Notes: generated by a model from the sequence alone, not told the origin. A stretch of 64,000 nucleotides of DNA from Linnemannia hyalina (GCA_019671135.1 JAHRHY010000010.1:434001-498000), one strand, 5' to 3'; numbered from the stretch's first letter, positions 47,476 to 58,760 are shown. A program made the numbers and translations.

Positions 47476-48470
47476 GGCTTTGTACCTGATATCCCAACAC
47501 CCTGCTTGACACGTGTGAACTCTTTATGTGGTTCCAAATGTGAATATGTGGAGAAATTGGTGGTAGGGTTGGCAGGTACGAGTCAAAGGATGGACTTGAG
47601 CTCCTATTTTTCACCATAGTAGAAGGAGAGGAGGAATGACATGCCTTACATTTGACCGTTGAGCATTGTTGATGCGTTTTTTTATGATCGAGAAAGAGGT
47701 ATTGGCATGCCGATGCACCAGGCATGAAGATGGACGAAGGGACATGAGACAGAGCAGAAGCCAGATAATTGACGGGACTTGGGTCCCTGCTGGGATTGAT
47801 GTAACTTTTGCTCGTGCGCATGAGAGTGTAAGAACGTGAGAGTGTGGAGCGAGGTGTAGTGCGATTGCCAACGAAGACTCCGGGCCAACACCGATCGAAG
47901 AGAGAGAGGTATGCTTCACATGCATCAGGGGAAATAAGTATCGACGTGCTGAATAGAAAAGACAAGCATATCAGCCGCAATAAAAAAAACGATGGGGTAC
48001 ACAAGGCAGCACAGATCACTCAATTGCTCTCTCTTTTAATCCTTTGATGAACAAATGGAGACGGATGTCGGACTAGGTGTAAGAAGCAATGAGATGTAGG
48101 AAAGTGTGAGCGAAGAGAACGAAAGGGAAGATGAGTGGAGATAGAAAGAAAGAAAAAAAACTAAGAAAATAGGTTTGAGGTGCGGTACCATGTGCCCTCA
48201 CGAGCCCTGGCATGAGCTGCGTGCTCCATAATATTTTAAAATTTATCGGCCTCTGTAGACACACGATTGATTTTATATCTTTCATTGCGTTGGGGGTAGA
48301 GTAGCCCCGGGAGGGATTCTCGATTACAAAAACAACATCAATAACGAGCTCAGTCATTAGGTTTATTAGAAACAAAGTACAGTAGTGGTTCTCTTTCTTC
48401 CTCCAGGCATTGAAAAGCCACTTTCCAGCCAACAGGGCGAAAGAACGCACTGCCCTATGGATATATCTAA

Positions 48471-48498
48471 GTGATGGTACCTGAGTGATGGTACCTGA
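48471..48498. repeat. 14-bp tandem duplication
   Basis: GTGATGGTACCTGA is repeated twice without change. Confidence 0.88.
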
Positions 48499-49231
48499 GT
48501 ATTATCAGCAGCATCGGTATCAGACTATCATTATTTCAACGTCCGTCTCTGCATATTAGTTCGGTGATGCTGAAGGGGGAAGACAAAGCTTTGTGTACAC
48601 ATGGGTCTGCAAGAGCATGAGCATGAGCATGCGTGTGAGTATGAGTGTGAAAGCGGATTCAGAATGAGGCACGGTTGGTTGGATTGTGTGTGTCTCTAGG
48701 GGATTAGTCGATTCTTCACTTCACTTTACTTCCTCCACATTCGTCCATACCAGTGCCACTTTATTCACGTTGGTAGCTCCGTTGGGTCTTTAATGCTTCG
48801 TCACCCCTCATGATTCTTGTCAAGGTAAGGCAAGGGCTCACTTTATTCATATTTATTCATCAGCATTATTATTACTCTTTCCTTCTGAGTAGTGGTTCCT
48901 TCGGGGATCGACCAGAGGAAAGAAGGATATTGTTGTTGTTTGTTGTTGTTTGTGCTTATGCTTCTATGTGTTCATTCATGTCAGCAATTGAACGTAGCCC
49001 GCTCATTTATTATTCATTGTTCACTTTCAGCGCACTCACTTGCCTTTGATTGCTTGTTCACTTGCAGGAAAGGGGAAAGGAAAAGGGAGCCAAGGCGTTC
49101 CTGCCTGCTTCCTGCTGGTTGCCCGTGATAGCCAACAAGGTTATCGTCAACCCCACAAGTCTTTCTTCTTGTCGGAATCTCGTTCTTCTTTCTGCAGGAG
49201 CATGCGAATCGGATCTGTTGTTTGAGTCAAA

Positions 49232-49243
49232 GATATAAAAAGG
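49232..49243 (+). promoter_or_regulatory. TATA box of the bHLH gene
   Basis: GATATAAAAAGGGA about 450 bp upstream of the ATG, followed by a long CT-rich then CA-rich leader. It matches the AOX element (TATAAAAGGG) closely. Confidence 0.6.
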
Positions 49244-49682
49244 GATCCCATCAAGACCTATTCCCATCTGCTTCTCTTCCCTTCTTCCCTGTTCATTGCT
49301 TCTTATCCCCCCTAGACGGTTATTTTTCTCCCCTTTTTCACCTCCCCTTTCACTTACTCAACCCCCCACCTCCAAAAGATCATACATAATACATACGCAT
49401 ACATAGCCCTCTCCTCAAACAAACAACACAGACCACCATCACGCCACTTTCTCCACCAATACTTCTGCTTTATTTCTTCTTACTAGTTCTGCTTCTCCCT
49501 ACCACACTTTTTTTGTTATCTGTCCCATTTCAATTACTCTCCCAACCTCACTCTCTTCTCACCTTCGTTTTTTTTCGATCCAAGCCTTTGGTTGTCTGCC
49601 CCAATCGACATTGCAATATCAACAACAAGAACATAAACAACAAAATCCCTGCTTTTCATCCCTGCACCAGCCGCAACAACAC

Positions 49683-51331
49683 ATGTCCACCTCAACAAAC
49701 TCAACTTTATTCGGGCCCGATTCGTCGTCATCCGAAGTGGCATCGTCGTCGGTGTTCGAAGCAGCACACCGTGTCCACTACTCGACTTCGCCGACCTCTT
49801 CCTCTTTTGCATCCTATCGTCCTCAACACTCCCGACAGAACTCGAGAGATCCCGCCTTTAGTTCAGACACTAATGGCAACAGCAACGGCAACTCGTTTCT
49901 TCCCAGTCTCGTTTCGGATCCATCGTCGCACCAACAGAGCCGAACCTCTTCATTTTCGTCGACTACATCGGCCTCTTCTGCCTCGACTTCGTATTCTGAG
50001 CGCCACGACCACCATCCCCACTTTTATCACGAGCAACAAAAGGCTTCAGAGCCCGCTGCTTATGGGTACCAACGGAATCACTCGCAGCACATCTATCAAG
50101 CCCACGCCAACAATGGCAACAATAACAACAACAACGATGCACAACAATCACCCTCCAGCCACCTGTTGCCGCAATTGCCAGCCGAACCATTTGCTCTCTA
50201 CCCTCTAAACCAACACCACCACAACAACGGCCAGCTGTCGTCCTCTTCGCCAAGACGAGCCTCCAAGAACGGCGACGGAGTCTTCGGAGGGATCATGCCC
50301 GATCACAACGACGACCACCAAGGTATTCCCCTCGGGTCATCTTCATCTCGACCCATCCACTCGCGTCAGTCGAGCTCGGCCAGTGTAACGGCCGCTGCTG
50401 CCTCTGCAACCATCGCTCAACTTCACCTGCATGACCATCCACCAACATCAATCTCCTCCTCCTCTCCTCCTTTTAATTCTTATTCCAATAACAACACAGC
50501 AGGGTCTTCGTCCCTTTTCCAGTCACGCCACTCCCCTCCTTCTCCACACTCGCCCTCCTTCCTCTTCCCTTCGTCGTCGTCGTCGTCACACCACCACCAC
50601 CACCCCTTATCGTCGTCGTCGGCCTCGAATTCCTCCTCGGCCTTCTTGGGACCTGCATCGTCTTCCTCATCGTCTAGATCCCCTCAGACTCCTCCCCTGA
50701 CACCCTCGCCTCGTAAGCACGACGGCTCTCCACCTCTCCAAGGCCATCACCCTCACCACCCACAGCAGTATCACGGCCAACATCACCACCCTGCGGGCGG
50801 AGTTGGTCATCGTCAAGCAACAGGAGCAGGAGTACGAGGAGGACTACTAGGCCCAGTCTCATCAGCATCACACGCAGAAAAGGCGATCCACAAGGTGTTG
50901 ACACACGAACCTGGATGTGTCAAGAGTCGTCGTCTGGCCCATATCCTATCGGAACAGAAGCGGCGCGAGAAGATTAACGGCGGCTTTGATGAACTCAAGA
51001 GTGTCATCCCTGAGTACGTTTTTTTTTTTTTTTGGGACTTGGTTCATTTCAGTCAGTCGCGCTTTCGTGTTCGTGTTCGTGTCCTTTGGTCGTTGCAGCC
51101 CTCCTTCCTCGTGTCACTAACTGTTATCTCTCTGACTCGTCTACCTTTTGCTATTATAGTTGCGCACAAAACACGGATTCCAAGGCTACCATCTTGAGGA
51201 AGGCCACAGCATACATTCTCATGCTAGAAGAAGAATTGAAGCGGTACAGCGACACCTACCCAAGACCATCGGACGACCTTGCACCACCTCCATCGTCTTC
51301 TCATCATCAAGATTATATGCATCGTCAGTAA
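49683..51331 (+). CDS. bHLH transcription factor
   Basis: Exons 49683-51013 and 51160-51331 join in phase to 500 aa. About 400 residues of disordered Ser-, His- and Gln-rich sequence precede a C-terminal bHLH domain (about 414-472). The basic region RRLAHILSEQKRREKINGGF has the His, Glu and Arg of class B factors, which read CACGTG E-boxes. Loop and helix 2 follow across the intron (SKATILRKATAYILMLEEEL). The tail is short and there is no leucine zipper beyond helix 2. It would act as a nuclear homo- or heterodimer. The start is the first in-frame ATG; the frame extends upstream without ATG. The large preceding intergenic region and long leader hint at complex control. Target genes are unknown. 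Confidence 0.88.
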
Positions 51332-51503
51332 AAAATAAAAAAAAGCTGGTCTTTTGGTTCTTTTTTTTTTTGTTCTCACATTCGTCGGTGTTTTTATTAG
51401 GTGGAAAGAAGGAATATGAAGTGTTGCTTGCAAAGATCCATTGTTTTGCGACTATGAGGTATTGGGGGATCGGAGGGAGGGTGTGTGAGTTTTTTTTTTT
51501 TTT

Positions 51504-53999
51504 TTAAAACGGAGGATGAGTTTGGTTGTTCACGGCGGGAGGATGCTGTTGGTGGGCATAGGCGGGGAATTCTCCGGTGGACTGATTTGGTGGCAAAAGA
51601 GGGTTGACACTACCACCGACCACTGTTACTCCACCACCATCATTACTGCTTCCACCATGAGACGACTCCGGCATCGAATACGTCGCCGAAAAGGAAGGGC
51701 TGACAGGTGTTAGTTGCGATCGAGGCAGAAGCGGACTCGGGGACAGGTTAGAAGTCGAAGTCTGTGAGTAAGGACGGACAAAGTAGGGCTCGCTTCGTTG
51801 GGCTGCTGGGTTAGGGAGGACATAGGAGCTGCCGTCGGCGGTTGTGGTAGTCCGGTATGGGTACGTTACTACCACATCTGCTGACCCTCCGACTGGTCCT
51901 GGTCCTGGTCCTGGTCCAGCTGTCGCGATGGTGGTACCGTCGTGGTACTCCCGATTTGAGATCTGGTCGGCAGAGTGACCAAAGACTGGATGGCCTGTGG
52001 TACTGACGACAGCTTGGTACTTGGAAGGAGCGCGCGAGATGAGTCCATCATTGTTGATGAGAGTCGGGCTGGTGGTCGAGTCCATGGCATCGTAACCCAG
52101 TGAAGAGTAATCCTGAGGGCTGTTGAGGCACCGAGGCGAGTCTATCGTCTGCACCGCAAAATCGTCGTCGATCAATTCTGGTTGTGCATAGGCTGTTGTA
52201 ACTTGGCCAAACTCCTGGTAGGGGCTCCGACGAATAGCCTCAGAGCTGGCTCCACGTCCTGTCGCATACATCTCTGCATATCCTTGACCATTTGACAGAT
52301 GCATCGCCTGGTAGGTGCCACCAATCTCACTTCCACCATCCGGACGGGCGGCGACATAGTATGCAATCGGAGGCGTGGGCCGTGCACTGCTGCTCTCGTC
52401 AAAGCTCCTGATAGGTTTATGCTCCTTCTGCAGGACATCCTCGTTCTTGAGCACCATTCCTTTGGCCTGCCGCTCCTCCTCCTCCTCCAAGATCCTGCGC
52501 CTCTGTCGTCGCTTGTAGTACCAGATCCCGAGACCAATAAGCACCAGCAGAACCACACCTCCAACAATCAACCCAATCATCAGTCCTTTACTCTTGGCCG
52601 GCGGGACATAGATAACTAGCGAATCCCCCCAAGACTGCGAGGCGCCATTCCAGACCGCCGCACCGCTATCAAAGTACTCGGGCGGTGGCACTGCAGCAGG
52701 AGCGTTAAAATCCAACGACTTGAGTCCACCATGCATGAAGATCTGGTTCCCGCCTCTCCCGATCAAAGTCGCTCCCCTGAAAATACTATTCCGAGGTCCA
52801 CCCTCGGCCAATGCGAGTGCGGTGGCGGTGACCTGGTTAGCGGCGAAGGTCTGGACGAGTTGGAGGCTTTGGCTGTTGCCACCTCTGTTTCCTGGGAGGA
52901 TGTGGATGGTCGAGTCGGAGATTGGATATGCGACAGATCCGCGAGTTGTCACGGTTAGAGTACCGGCGTTGCCAAACATTACCACCGCTATGAGGATGAT
53001 GAATAAGAATAAATGCATAGGGGTAGGTGAATGCGTCAGTGAGCATTTTGTTTTTGTACGCATGGTTTGTTTGTCTGCATGTGGGCTGTTACAGGGGAAA
53101 CAGAATGGAAACTTACTCGAAGAAGGTGCCTGCAGGACGGGGAAGCTGGTGATACTGTTCCAGTCAGAAATCTGCCCCGTCAACAAGGTCGAGTACCCGC
53201 CCATGATATAGGCAGTGTTACCCATGACAACCAACGAGAAATGGCGAAACCCGTTCGGTGGCAACAGGGGTCCCCCACCAGGCACAACACCCCACCCATT
53301 CGACGTACCCGGTACCGAGGGTGGTGTCGTCAACGACGTTCCGATCGCAAGAGTGACCGTCCAGGTCTTGGTGTCGAGGTAGTATGGCTGAGGCTGACTG
53401 TTCCAGTTCAAAGTGCAGACCACCAGACCCGTCACCCCATCCCCAAGAATCCTGGATTGGATGTAGACAGGGTCCTGGAACATACCCGACGATACCGAGG
53501 GGCCAAATTTGATACTCGCAGCCGGTTGACTCCACTGCTGGGACCCAATATCATAAACCAACAACTGTGCACTGCCACCAACCACCACAATTCGCCCATC
53601 ATCCGTCGCAAAGCAGTCTGTCCAAGAAGGCGTAAGAGTAGCCTTCAGGTTATCATAGGTCATCGTCAAAGCAGGGATATGTACGGATACAGGGGGAGCC
53701 GGCAAGTCGACCCAGGGGAAGGTATCCGGAGAAACAGCCTGCCAGTTGCTTTGGGGAAGTTTGAGGGATGTGAAGTTGGCGTATTCAGATGAGGAGGGTG
53801 GAGTGCCGCCGAGGATGTAGACCACGCCACTGTGTTCGACTATACAGTGACCTGCTCGGGGTCCGGGTCCTTTTGATTGAGCGCTGGCTGTGAGGAGGGA
53901 GGAGAGGCTGGTGGTGGCGACGAGGAGGATCGATAGCCATGTCAGTTTTATACTTGGTGTCCTGTTGGTTGCGTATGAAGAGGTGTTGGTGAACCGCAT
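51504..53999 (-). CDS. Kelch-like beta-propeller type I membrane protein
   Basis: Exons 53999-53117 and 52987-51504 give 788 aa. A signal peptide (hydrophobic about 19-38, cleavage near TASA-QS) leads into an ectodomain of kelch/galactose-oxidase-like blades, with repeats of the kind GHCIVEHSGVVYILGG, DDGRIVVVGG and FSLVVMGNTAYIMGGYST. A single membrane span (about 428-450, GLIVGGVVLLVLIGLGIWYY) is followed by a stop-transfer KRRQRRR. The cytoplasmic tail of about 335 residues is disordered, with a PGPGPGP run and many Ser/Thr/Tyr. Such proteins are numerous in Mucoromycota; a cell-wall or surface sensing role is possible but not shown. The 129-nt intron keeps the frame open, so an isoform with 43 extra residues, partly hydrophobic, could be made. 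It converges on the bHLH gene across 172 bp. Confidence 0.85.
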   Translation of the reverse strand: MRFTNTSSYATNRTPSIKLTWLSILLVATTSLSSLLTASAQSKGPGPRAGHCIVEHSGVVYILGGTPPSSSEYANFTSLKLPQSNWQAVSPDTFPWVDLPAPPVSVHIPALTMTYDNLKATLTPSWTDCFATDDGRIVVVGGSAQLLVYDIGSQQWSQPAASIKFGPSVSSGMFQDPVYIQSRILGDGVTGLVVCTLNWNSQPQPYYLDTKTWTVTLAIGTSLTTPPSVPGTSNGWGVVPGGGPLLPPNGFRHFSLVVMGNTAYIMGGYSTLLTGQISDWNSITSFPVLQAPSSSKFPFCFPCNSPHADKQTMRTKTKCSLTHSPTPMHLFLFIILIAVVMFGNAGTLTVTTRGSVAYPISDSTIHILPGNRGGNSQSLQLVQTFAANQVTATALALAEGGPRNSIFRGATLIGRGGNQIFMHGGLKSLDFNAPAAVPPPEYFDSGAAVWNGASQSWGDSLVIYVPPAKSKGLMIGLIVGGVVLLVLIGLGIWYYKRRQRRRILEEEEERQAKGMVLKNEDVLQKEHKPIRSFDESSSARPTPPIAYYVAARPDGGSEIGGTYQAMHLSNGQGYAEMYATGRGASSEAIRRSPYQEFGQVTTAYAQPELIDDDFAVQTIDSPRCLNSPQDYSSLGYDAMDSTTSPTLINNDGLISRAPSKYQAVVSTTGHPVFGHSADQISNREYHDGTTIATAGPGPGPGPVGGSADVVVTYPYRTTTTADGSSYVLPNPAAQRSEPYFVRPYSQTSTSNLSPSPLLPRSQLTPVSPSFSATYSMPESSHGGSSNDGGGVTVVGGSVNPLLPPNQSTGEFPAYAHQQHPPAVNNQTHPPF

Positions 54000-55172
54000 T
54001 GTATTGTCGTTCCTGAGAGTTGGCGCAGAGGAATTTTGAACCAGACGCGGATGTGCCTGGATTTGGATGGAAGAGGCAGTGTGAATGTGGGTGTGGAAAA
54101 CTCTAAATTCCTCGGTTCTACTGGTCTCTTGAATTAAGTGGAAAGGGGTGGGTGGAGATATATGCCGTGGAGGAGGTGAGTTCAACGATACACGTCGATA
54201 ATGAAAGAGAGGATGAGAAAAAAAAAGTGAATAGGAGTGGATGAAGAAGAGGAAAGGAGGGACAAGGGGGATGAGCAGAAAGAACTTGCCAAAGGAAGAA
54301 GAAGAAACAAAAATACAAAACACGACGCCCTCTGAAGAAAGTAAAAAGGCCAGAGCAACGACAATGAGAGGCATGGACTGAGAACTCGAGAGCACCAACA
54401 ACAACGACACGCATACACCCACTCAGCTCGCTCACTCACGCATGTCTGGAAAAAAAACAAAAAAACAACCGACGGACAGCCCTCACTCAATCCCCAACCC
54501 CTTCGCCCTCCATACGTGCCTTGGTCCACTGGCGCAGTATTTCCCACTCTATTGCATTGACCCACAACCACAGGTCTCCAATGGGTCATGGACTGGAGAG
54601 AAAAAGTGGACGCAAGGGAGAGGGGAACAGGGGGATAGCAAGAAAAAAAAACAAAGAAGAGGGGAATGTACACAAACAGAGTCGACAAAAGGGCAGCACC
54701 TGAGCAAGTTGTACACAACGCGGCGTCGTTATTTTTTGGGTTTTCTGTTCAACATGCAAGGGCAATCGAGAAAGAATACAAAAAAACAGGCAGTGACTAA
54801 ATAAACAAAACAGCAACAAACAGACAAAAAAACAAACAAACGAAAACGAGAACAGCGTGCGCTCCCTCAACACTCGTTTTTCTCGATCAGAGTGAACTCT
54901 TTTCTGCTCTCGCCTCTCTGCTCCTGTTCCGACGCTTTTTTTTTGTTTTCTGGCTCGCTTGGCCAGGGTGAGCGTTCAGGTAGAGAAAGGTGCGCTAATT
55001 GGTCAGTTTTTATGGACAAGAAAAGCGCGAGCTCGAGCCAACCGGACACACACGCTAAAAGTGGACACACACAACTCCATTGCCTAGTGTAGTGTTGTTG
55101 GTCGCGAAGGCATTCGCCATGAAGATATATTTCCAAGAGCAAAGTCATATATATTTCAGAATGTCTACCTTC
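54000..55172. other. Intergenic: kelch-gene leader and methyltransferase 3' region
   Basis: A 1.17-kb tandem gap. The left 400 bp are pyrimidine-rich on the minus strand and probably leader. The right part is A-rich with AAACAAAC-type sequence around 54800-54850. No coding frame stands out. Confidence 0.55.
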
Positions 55173-56156
55173 CTACGGCTTGGAGGCACAAACAGAGTAC
55201 ATCAAGGGCAGCATGGGACCGGTCGAGCGCCAACGAGGACCCTCCACAACATGCTCCGAAGTCATAGCCTTGTAGGGCTTGAAAAAGTTGGAATATGGGT
55301 ACTCCTTGAAATGGGTCAAATTCATGCCGGCCTTGACAAGCGATCCAATCGTGTCCGAGAGACCCCAGCAAAACTCTACACTGGCGTTGGGATTTCTGAA
55401 GTCCTGAACGCCTTCTTGGTACTTGAGGTTGGGCATGACCTCTCCGCCGGTGTTGGAGTAAGCGACGTAGTCGGAGACACCACCGGATTCGTGGATGGGT
55501 TCGCCGGCGCTGGTGTAAGGGTATTCATGGACCATGTCCTGGTTGAAAATGTAGCAGACTGGGTGGAAGTCGATGAAGACGATGCGTCCTCCAGATTTCA
55601 AAACCTTGTGAACTCCTCTTCCCCATCTCTAAGGACATACAAAACGGATGAACAGAATGGATGGTCAGTTTTCAATTTCGCAGATATGTGTTGCAACTGA
55701 CGTGCTACCTGTCAACAGTGTCAAACGTCTAGCTACCTCGAGGTCAACCAACCAGTTGACGGTTCCATAGCTGACAAAGACGACATCAAACTGATTGGCC
55801 TCGGTGGTATCAAAGTACTCAAACACATCAGCACGGACAAAAGTCGCTTGGATCCCCGAGTCCTTCGCCAACTTTGTCGCAAATTCGATGGCGTTATCAC
55901 TGATGTCGACCCCAATAGGGTTCTCGGCCCTGAGACGAGTGACAAGACTGAGCGTGTCCTGACCGGCGTTACATTGGAGATGACAGACTTTGAGACTGGC
56001 AAGGTTTCCGAGGAGGCCGATTTCCTCTGGGTAGAGGGTTGAACCTTTGTTGCGGAAGAAGCCGTCCTGGTCAACCTTGTGGCTGTTGTGGGCGACGACG
56101 GCCTCGTTCCATGAGGCACGGTTCTGTTCGTGAGCGTCAATCGCGGTGTTTCTCAT
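55173..56156 (-). CDS. Class I SAM-dependent methyltransferase
   Basis: Exons 56156-55737 and 55628-55173 join in phase to 291 aa. Motif I is KVCHLQCNAGQDTLSL, the SAM-binding glycine loop in the HLQC variant common to this subgroup, followed by the acidic residue in NPIGVDISDNAI that would hold the ribose. FDVVFVSYGTVNWLVDLE forms strand 4 and GGRIVFIDFHPV strand 5. The family includes many small-molecule methyltransferases in bacteria and fungi; the acceptor cannot be deduced. The C-terminal 100 residues (EYPYSNFFKPYKAM) are a family-specific cap. No targeting signal is visible. The gene is head-to-head with the ALYREF gene. Confidence 0.88.
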
Positions 56157-56906
56157 TGTTTTTTGTTGTTGAAGGTGAGGGTATCGTTGGGGTGTGAAAG
56201 AAAGAAGGAAAACAGGGATAAAGATGTGAGGCAAAAGGAAAATGAATTAGTGGAAAATGTGTCCCTTTTTATTTGGACATATGTGACCGGAAAGCCATTT
56301 TGTCCGCGCTCCAAGGCTCCCACACGCCAAAAAATAGCAACCTTGGGAAAGAGATCCACTGCTCCAAGGACGACACCGGCGCAGATGGCGTCGTCCTGTG
56401 ATTTATTAATTCAAGGGTACATACCCGGGGTTTCAGCTGGCCCAGTCGTTCCGTGAGGGAGAGAAAAGAAGGTTATCCATATAGGGAAGTGAAGTGGTCA
56501 AAGTTGATAGACAACACGCATCAATGCATGAGGCAGAGCCTATGCTCCCTCGCTTTATGTAACCAACACTGGATCTAGGCGAGCAAATATCCATACATGA
56601 AAGGCCCCATCATTATAGTATCATATCCCTGACCATCCTCTTTCGGCCCCGTCTTGTCTCCCTTTTCCTGTGGTTCGAATGGCCGAGGTTCAAAGTGGTG
56701 GCAAGTGGGCCTTTTGGATATGTGATTTGCGAGCATTTTCAACCACCAATCAGATCGGGTGGCTCAGACACCCACTTACCACACCAAGAGCTCGTCGTTT
56801 TCTCACTTTTCTTCTTTCATCTCTTCCAACAACACGCACTCAACTTACATTCCCTCCCTCCCCCCCACAAAACAACCACTCTTACTCTTTCAGGAAAATA
56901 ATAACA
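56157..56906. promoter_or_regulatory. Divergent promoter region between the methyltransferase and ALYREF genes
   Basis: A 750-bp head-to-head region. A TATA-like element serves the minus-strand gene. The plus-strand side ends in a CT-rich leader (56800-56890) before the ALYREF ATG, with no clear TATA. Confidence 0.5.
56264..56275 (-). promoter_or_regulatory. TATA-like element of the methyltransferase gene
   Basis: On the minus strand AAATAAAAAGGG lies about 110 bp before the ATG, matching the TATA-GGG form seen at the AOX and bHLH genes but lacking the first TAT. Confidence 0.4.
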
Positions 56907-58587
56907 ATGGCTGCAAGATTCCTCGACATGGCTTTGGATGACGTTGCCAAATCCCGTGCTGGCAACAACAGGAGCCCCGCCAGCAGACGTGGTGGCCTCC
57001 GCGGTGCTGGTGGTCCAGGTGGCGCTGGCACTGGCTCTGGACGGGATAGCCCCAACCGCTCTAACCGCTCTTCTCCCTACAATGTAAGCTTCTACAGGAA
57101 GAAAAGCGACTTTGGCGTTTTGATGTCTTGTGTTCGTCGCTCAAGCAGACTGGAATCTGATTCATGAATAAGTAAAGGAACAATAAGTGATGCTAATCCA
57201 CGTCTTCTTTTTGGTCATAAACATATATAGCGCAACAATGCAGCCAACACGGCTGAGGATCGCTGGACTCACGACAAGTTTGACGAGTCGAACCAGAGGG
57301 CTGCAGGAGGACGCGGAGGACAGAACAACAACAACAACAACAACAGAGGAGGAACAGCAGCAGGAGGAAACAGGGTTATTGTCGAGAACTTGCACTATGC
57401 TGTTACCTTGGAGGACATCAAGGTATGAAAGAACAAAAAGTGATTCCACCCCTCTTTTAATATACAGACTTGTGTGGACTGGATGAGCTGGATGGACAAG
57501 GCTAGGCCCAAATCAAGGGGTTTTTAGCTGAAATGTGGACCACAAAGACTATGAGCTAACACCTATTGATTATTGTGGTTATTTTGCAATTAGGAACTTT
57601 TCACCACTCACGCTGGTCCCGTCAAGGTACAGAGAAACGCACAAAGAACATGGCTTGCACAAAGATATTTTGGATCTGTACTAGTCAAACCAGCAAAATC
57701 TGACTTACGTTGCCTTTTTTTATATTTCGTTCAATCATAGTTCGCTGAGGTCAAGTACGATCTTTCAGGACGATCCACCGGTGTTGCCACCATCACTTTC
57801 AATGAGTCAAAGGACGCTGCTTCTGCTATCGAGAAGCTCCATGGAATTGCTCTGGATGGTACGTGGAGACACAGAAAACGTCACTATAGAAAAGTGGGCA
57901 TCACTGCTTATCGCACTCCACAGGTCGATCACATTCACGGAATTTATGCGCTTGTACTAACGAACTTCGTGGATTATATATTGTTTTCATAGGTCAACCC
58001 ATGAAGATTAAGTTTGCCCCTGCTCCTGCCTCGAACAGCCGCCCTCAAGATAGACGCGCTGCTCCTTCCAAAGATACAGGAAAGAGAGATGTCTTTTCCC
58101 GTCTTGGATCAAGGTGAGCTTAACCAACAATTTCGACCTTTTTTTTATTGAGATGATATGTCAATTGTGTGGCCTTGTTATTAAATGCTCTCCAATGTCG
58201 TCTTCTTTGAACGCTATTTAGTGAAGCTGATATTGCTGCTAGGTTGGGCAAGTTGAACCCTCTTCCCAAGACCGCAGGAGCTACAGGAGGACGTCAGGGA
58301 GCTTCTAACCAGACGACCAACAATGGCGGACGGAACAGCAGCAACAAGAACAACAGCAGCAACAACAGCAGGCAACAACAGTCGTCCAAGCCCCGGGAGA
58401 ACAAGAAGCCTCATATCAAGACTGCAGAGGAGCTTGACGCCGAGATGGATACATACATGGGCGATGTAAGTCTTGCTTTCATGTTGGCGGCGGAATTGTT
58501 TGTTTTTCGTTTGTACGCATCAACTACTGATAACCTTGCTTCGTCATTTTAATCCTTTCTTGTGAATAGGGAACCACTGAAATGTAA
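56907..58587 (+). CDS. YRA1: ALYREF/Yra1-type mRNA export adaptor
   Basis: Seven exons join in phase: 56907-57083, 57231-57422, 57594-57626, 57741-57858, 57993-58113, 58222-58465 and 58570-58587, giving 300 aa. The N-terminus (FLDMALDDVAKSR) is the UAP56/Sub2-binding motif, followed by an RGG-rich, Ser-rich spacer. Residues about 107-182 are an RRM (VIVENLHYAVTLEDIKELF, then TGVATITF and DGQPMKIKF). A basic Arg/Asn-rich region and a C-terminal helix TAEELDAEMDTYMGD follow. The protein joins TREX and hands spliced mRNA to the Mex67 receptor. Two exons are tiny: 33 nt (ELFTTHAGPVK) and 18 nt (GTTEM plus stop). Identity is very secure. Confidence 0.95.
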
Positions 58588-58760
58588 ATAGCCTCAGGCT
58601 ACAGGCGGTGTCCAGTTCTCCTCCTTCACTAGCATTCTGGAACTTACGTTTTTTTTTGTTCACATCTTTTTACTTTCACGACCTTTCGCTATTATTAAAA
58701 CACCCGACGATAACGACCAAAACAAAAAGATGTCAAGGAGTTTTGTCTGCTTTCCGTTTG

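Larger units (their letters stand above)
36941..49682. other. 12.7-kb gene-free region upstream of the bHLH gene
   Basis: The longest stretch without a recognisable gene. The largest open frames (43375-44082 on +, 42513-43250 and 47324-48019 on -) have UTR-like composition and no family resemblance. The region holds a four-unit tandem repeat, poly(A) at 43063-43095, CT- and GT-rich tracts, short duplications and an E-box-containing palindrome, all listed separately. A TATA element near 49235 suggests transcription of the bHLH gene starts only about 400 bp before its ATG, so most of this DNA is upstream of the transcript. Exons of unrecognised genes are possible. Confidence 0.6.

Noticed and set aside
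47324..48019. 231-codon open frame on -
   Set aside because: Built largely from GT/CA-rich sequence encoding Thr/Arg/Ser; no recognisable domain.
49611..49682. Upstream extension of the bHLH frame
   Set aside because: The frame is open but begins with TTG; the first ATG is at 49683.
56666..56690. GGTTCGAAT considered as a tRNA T-loop
   Set aside because: Flanking bases do not form a 5-bp T stem and no anticodon or D arm lies at the required distance.
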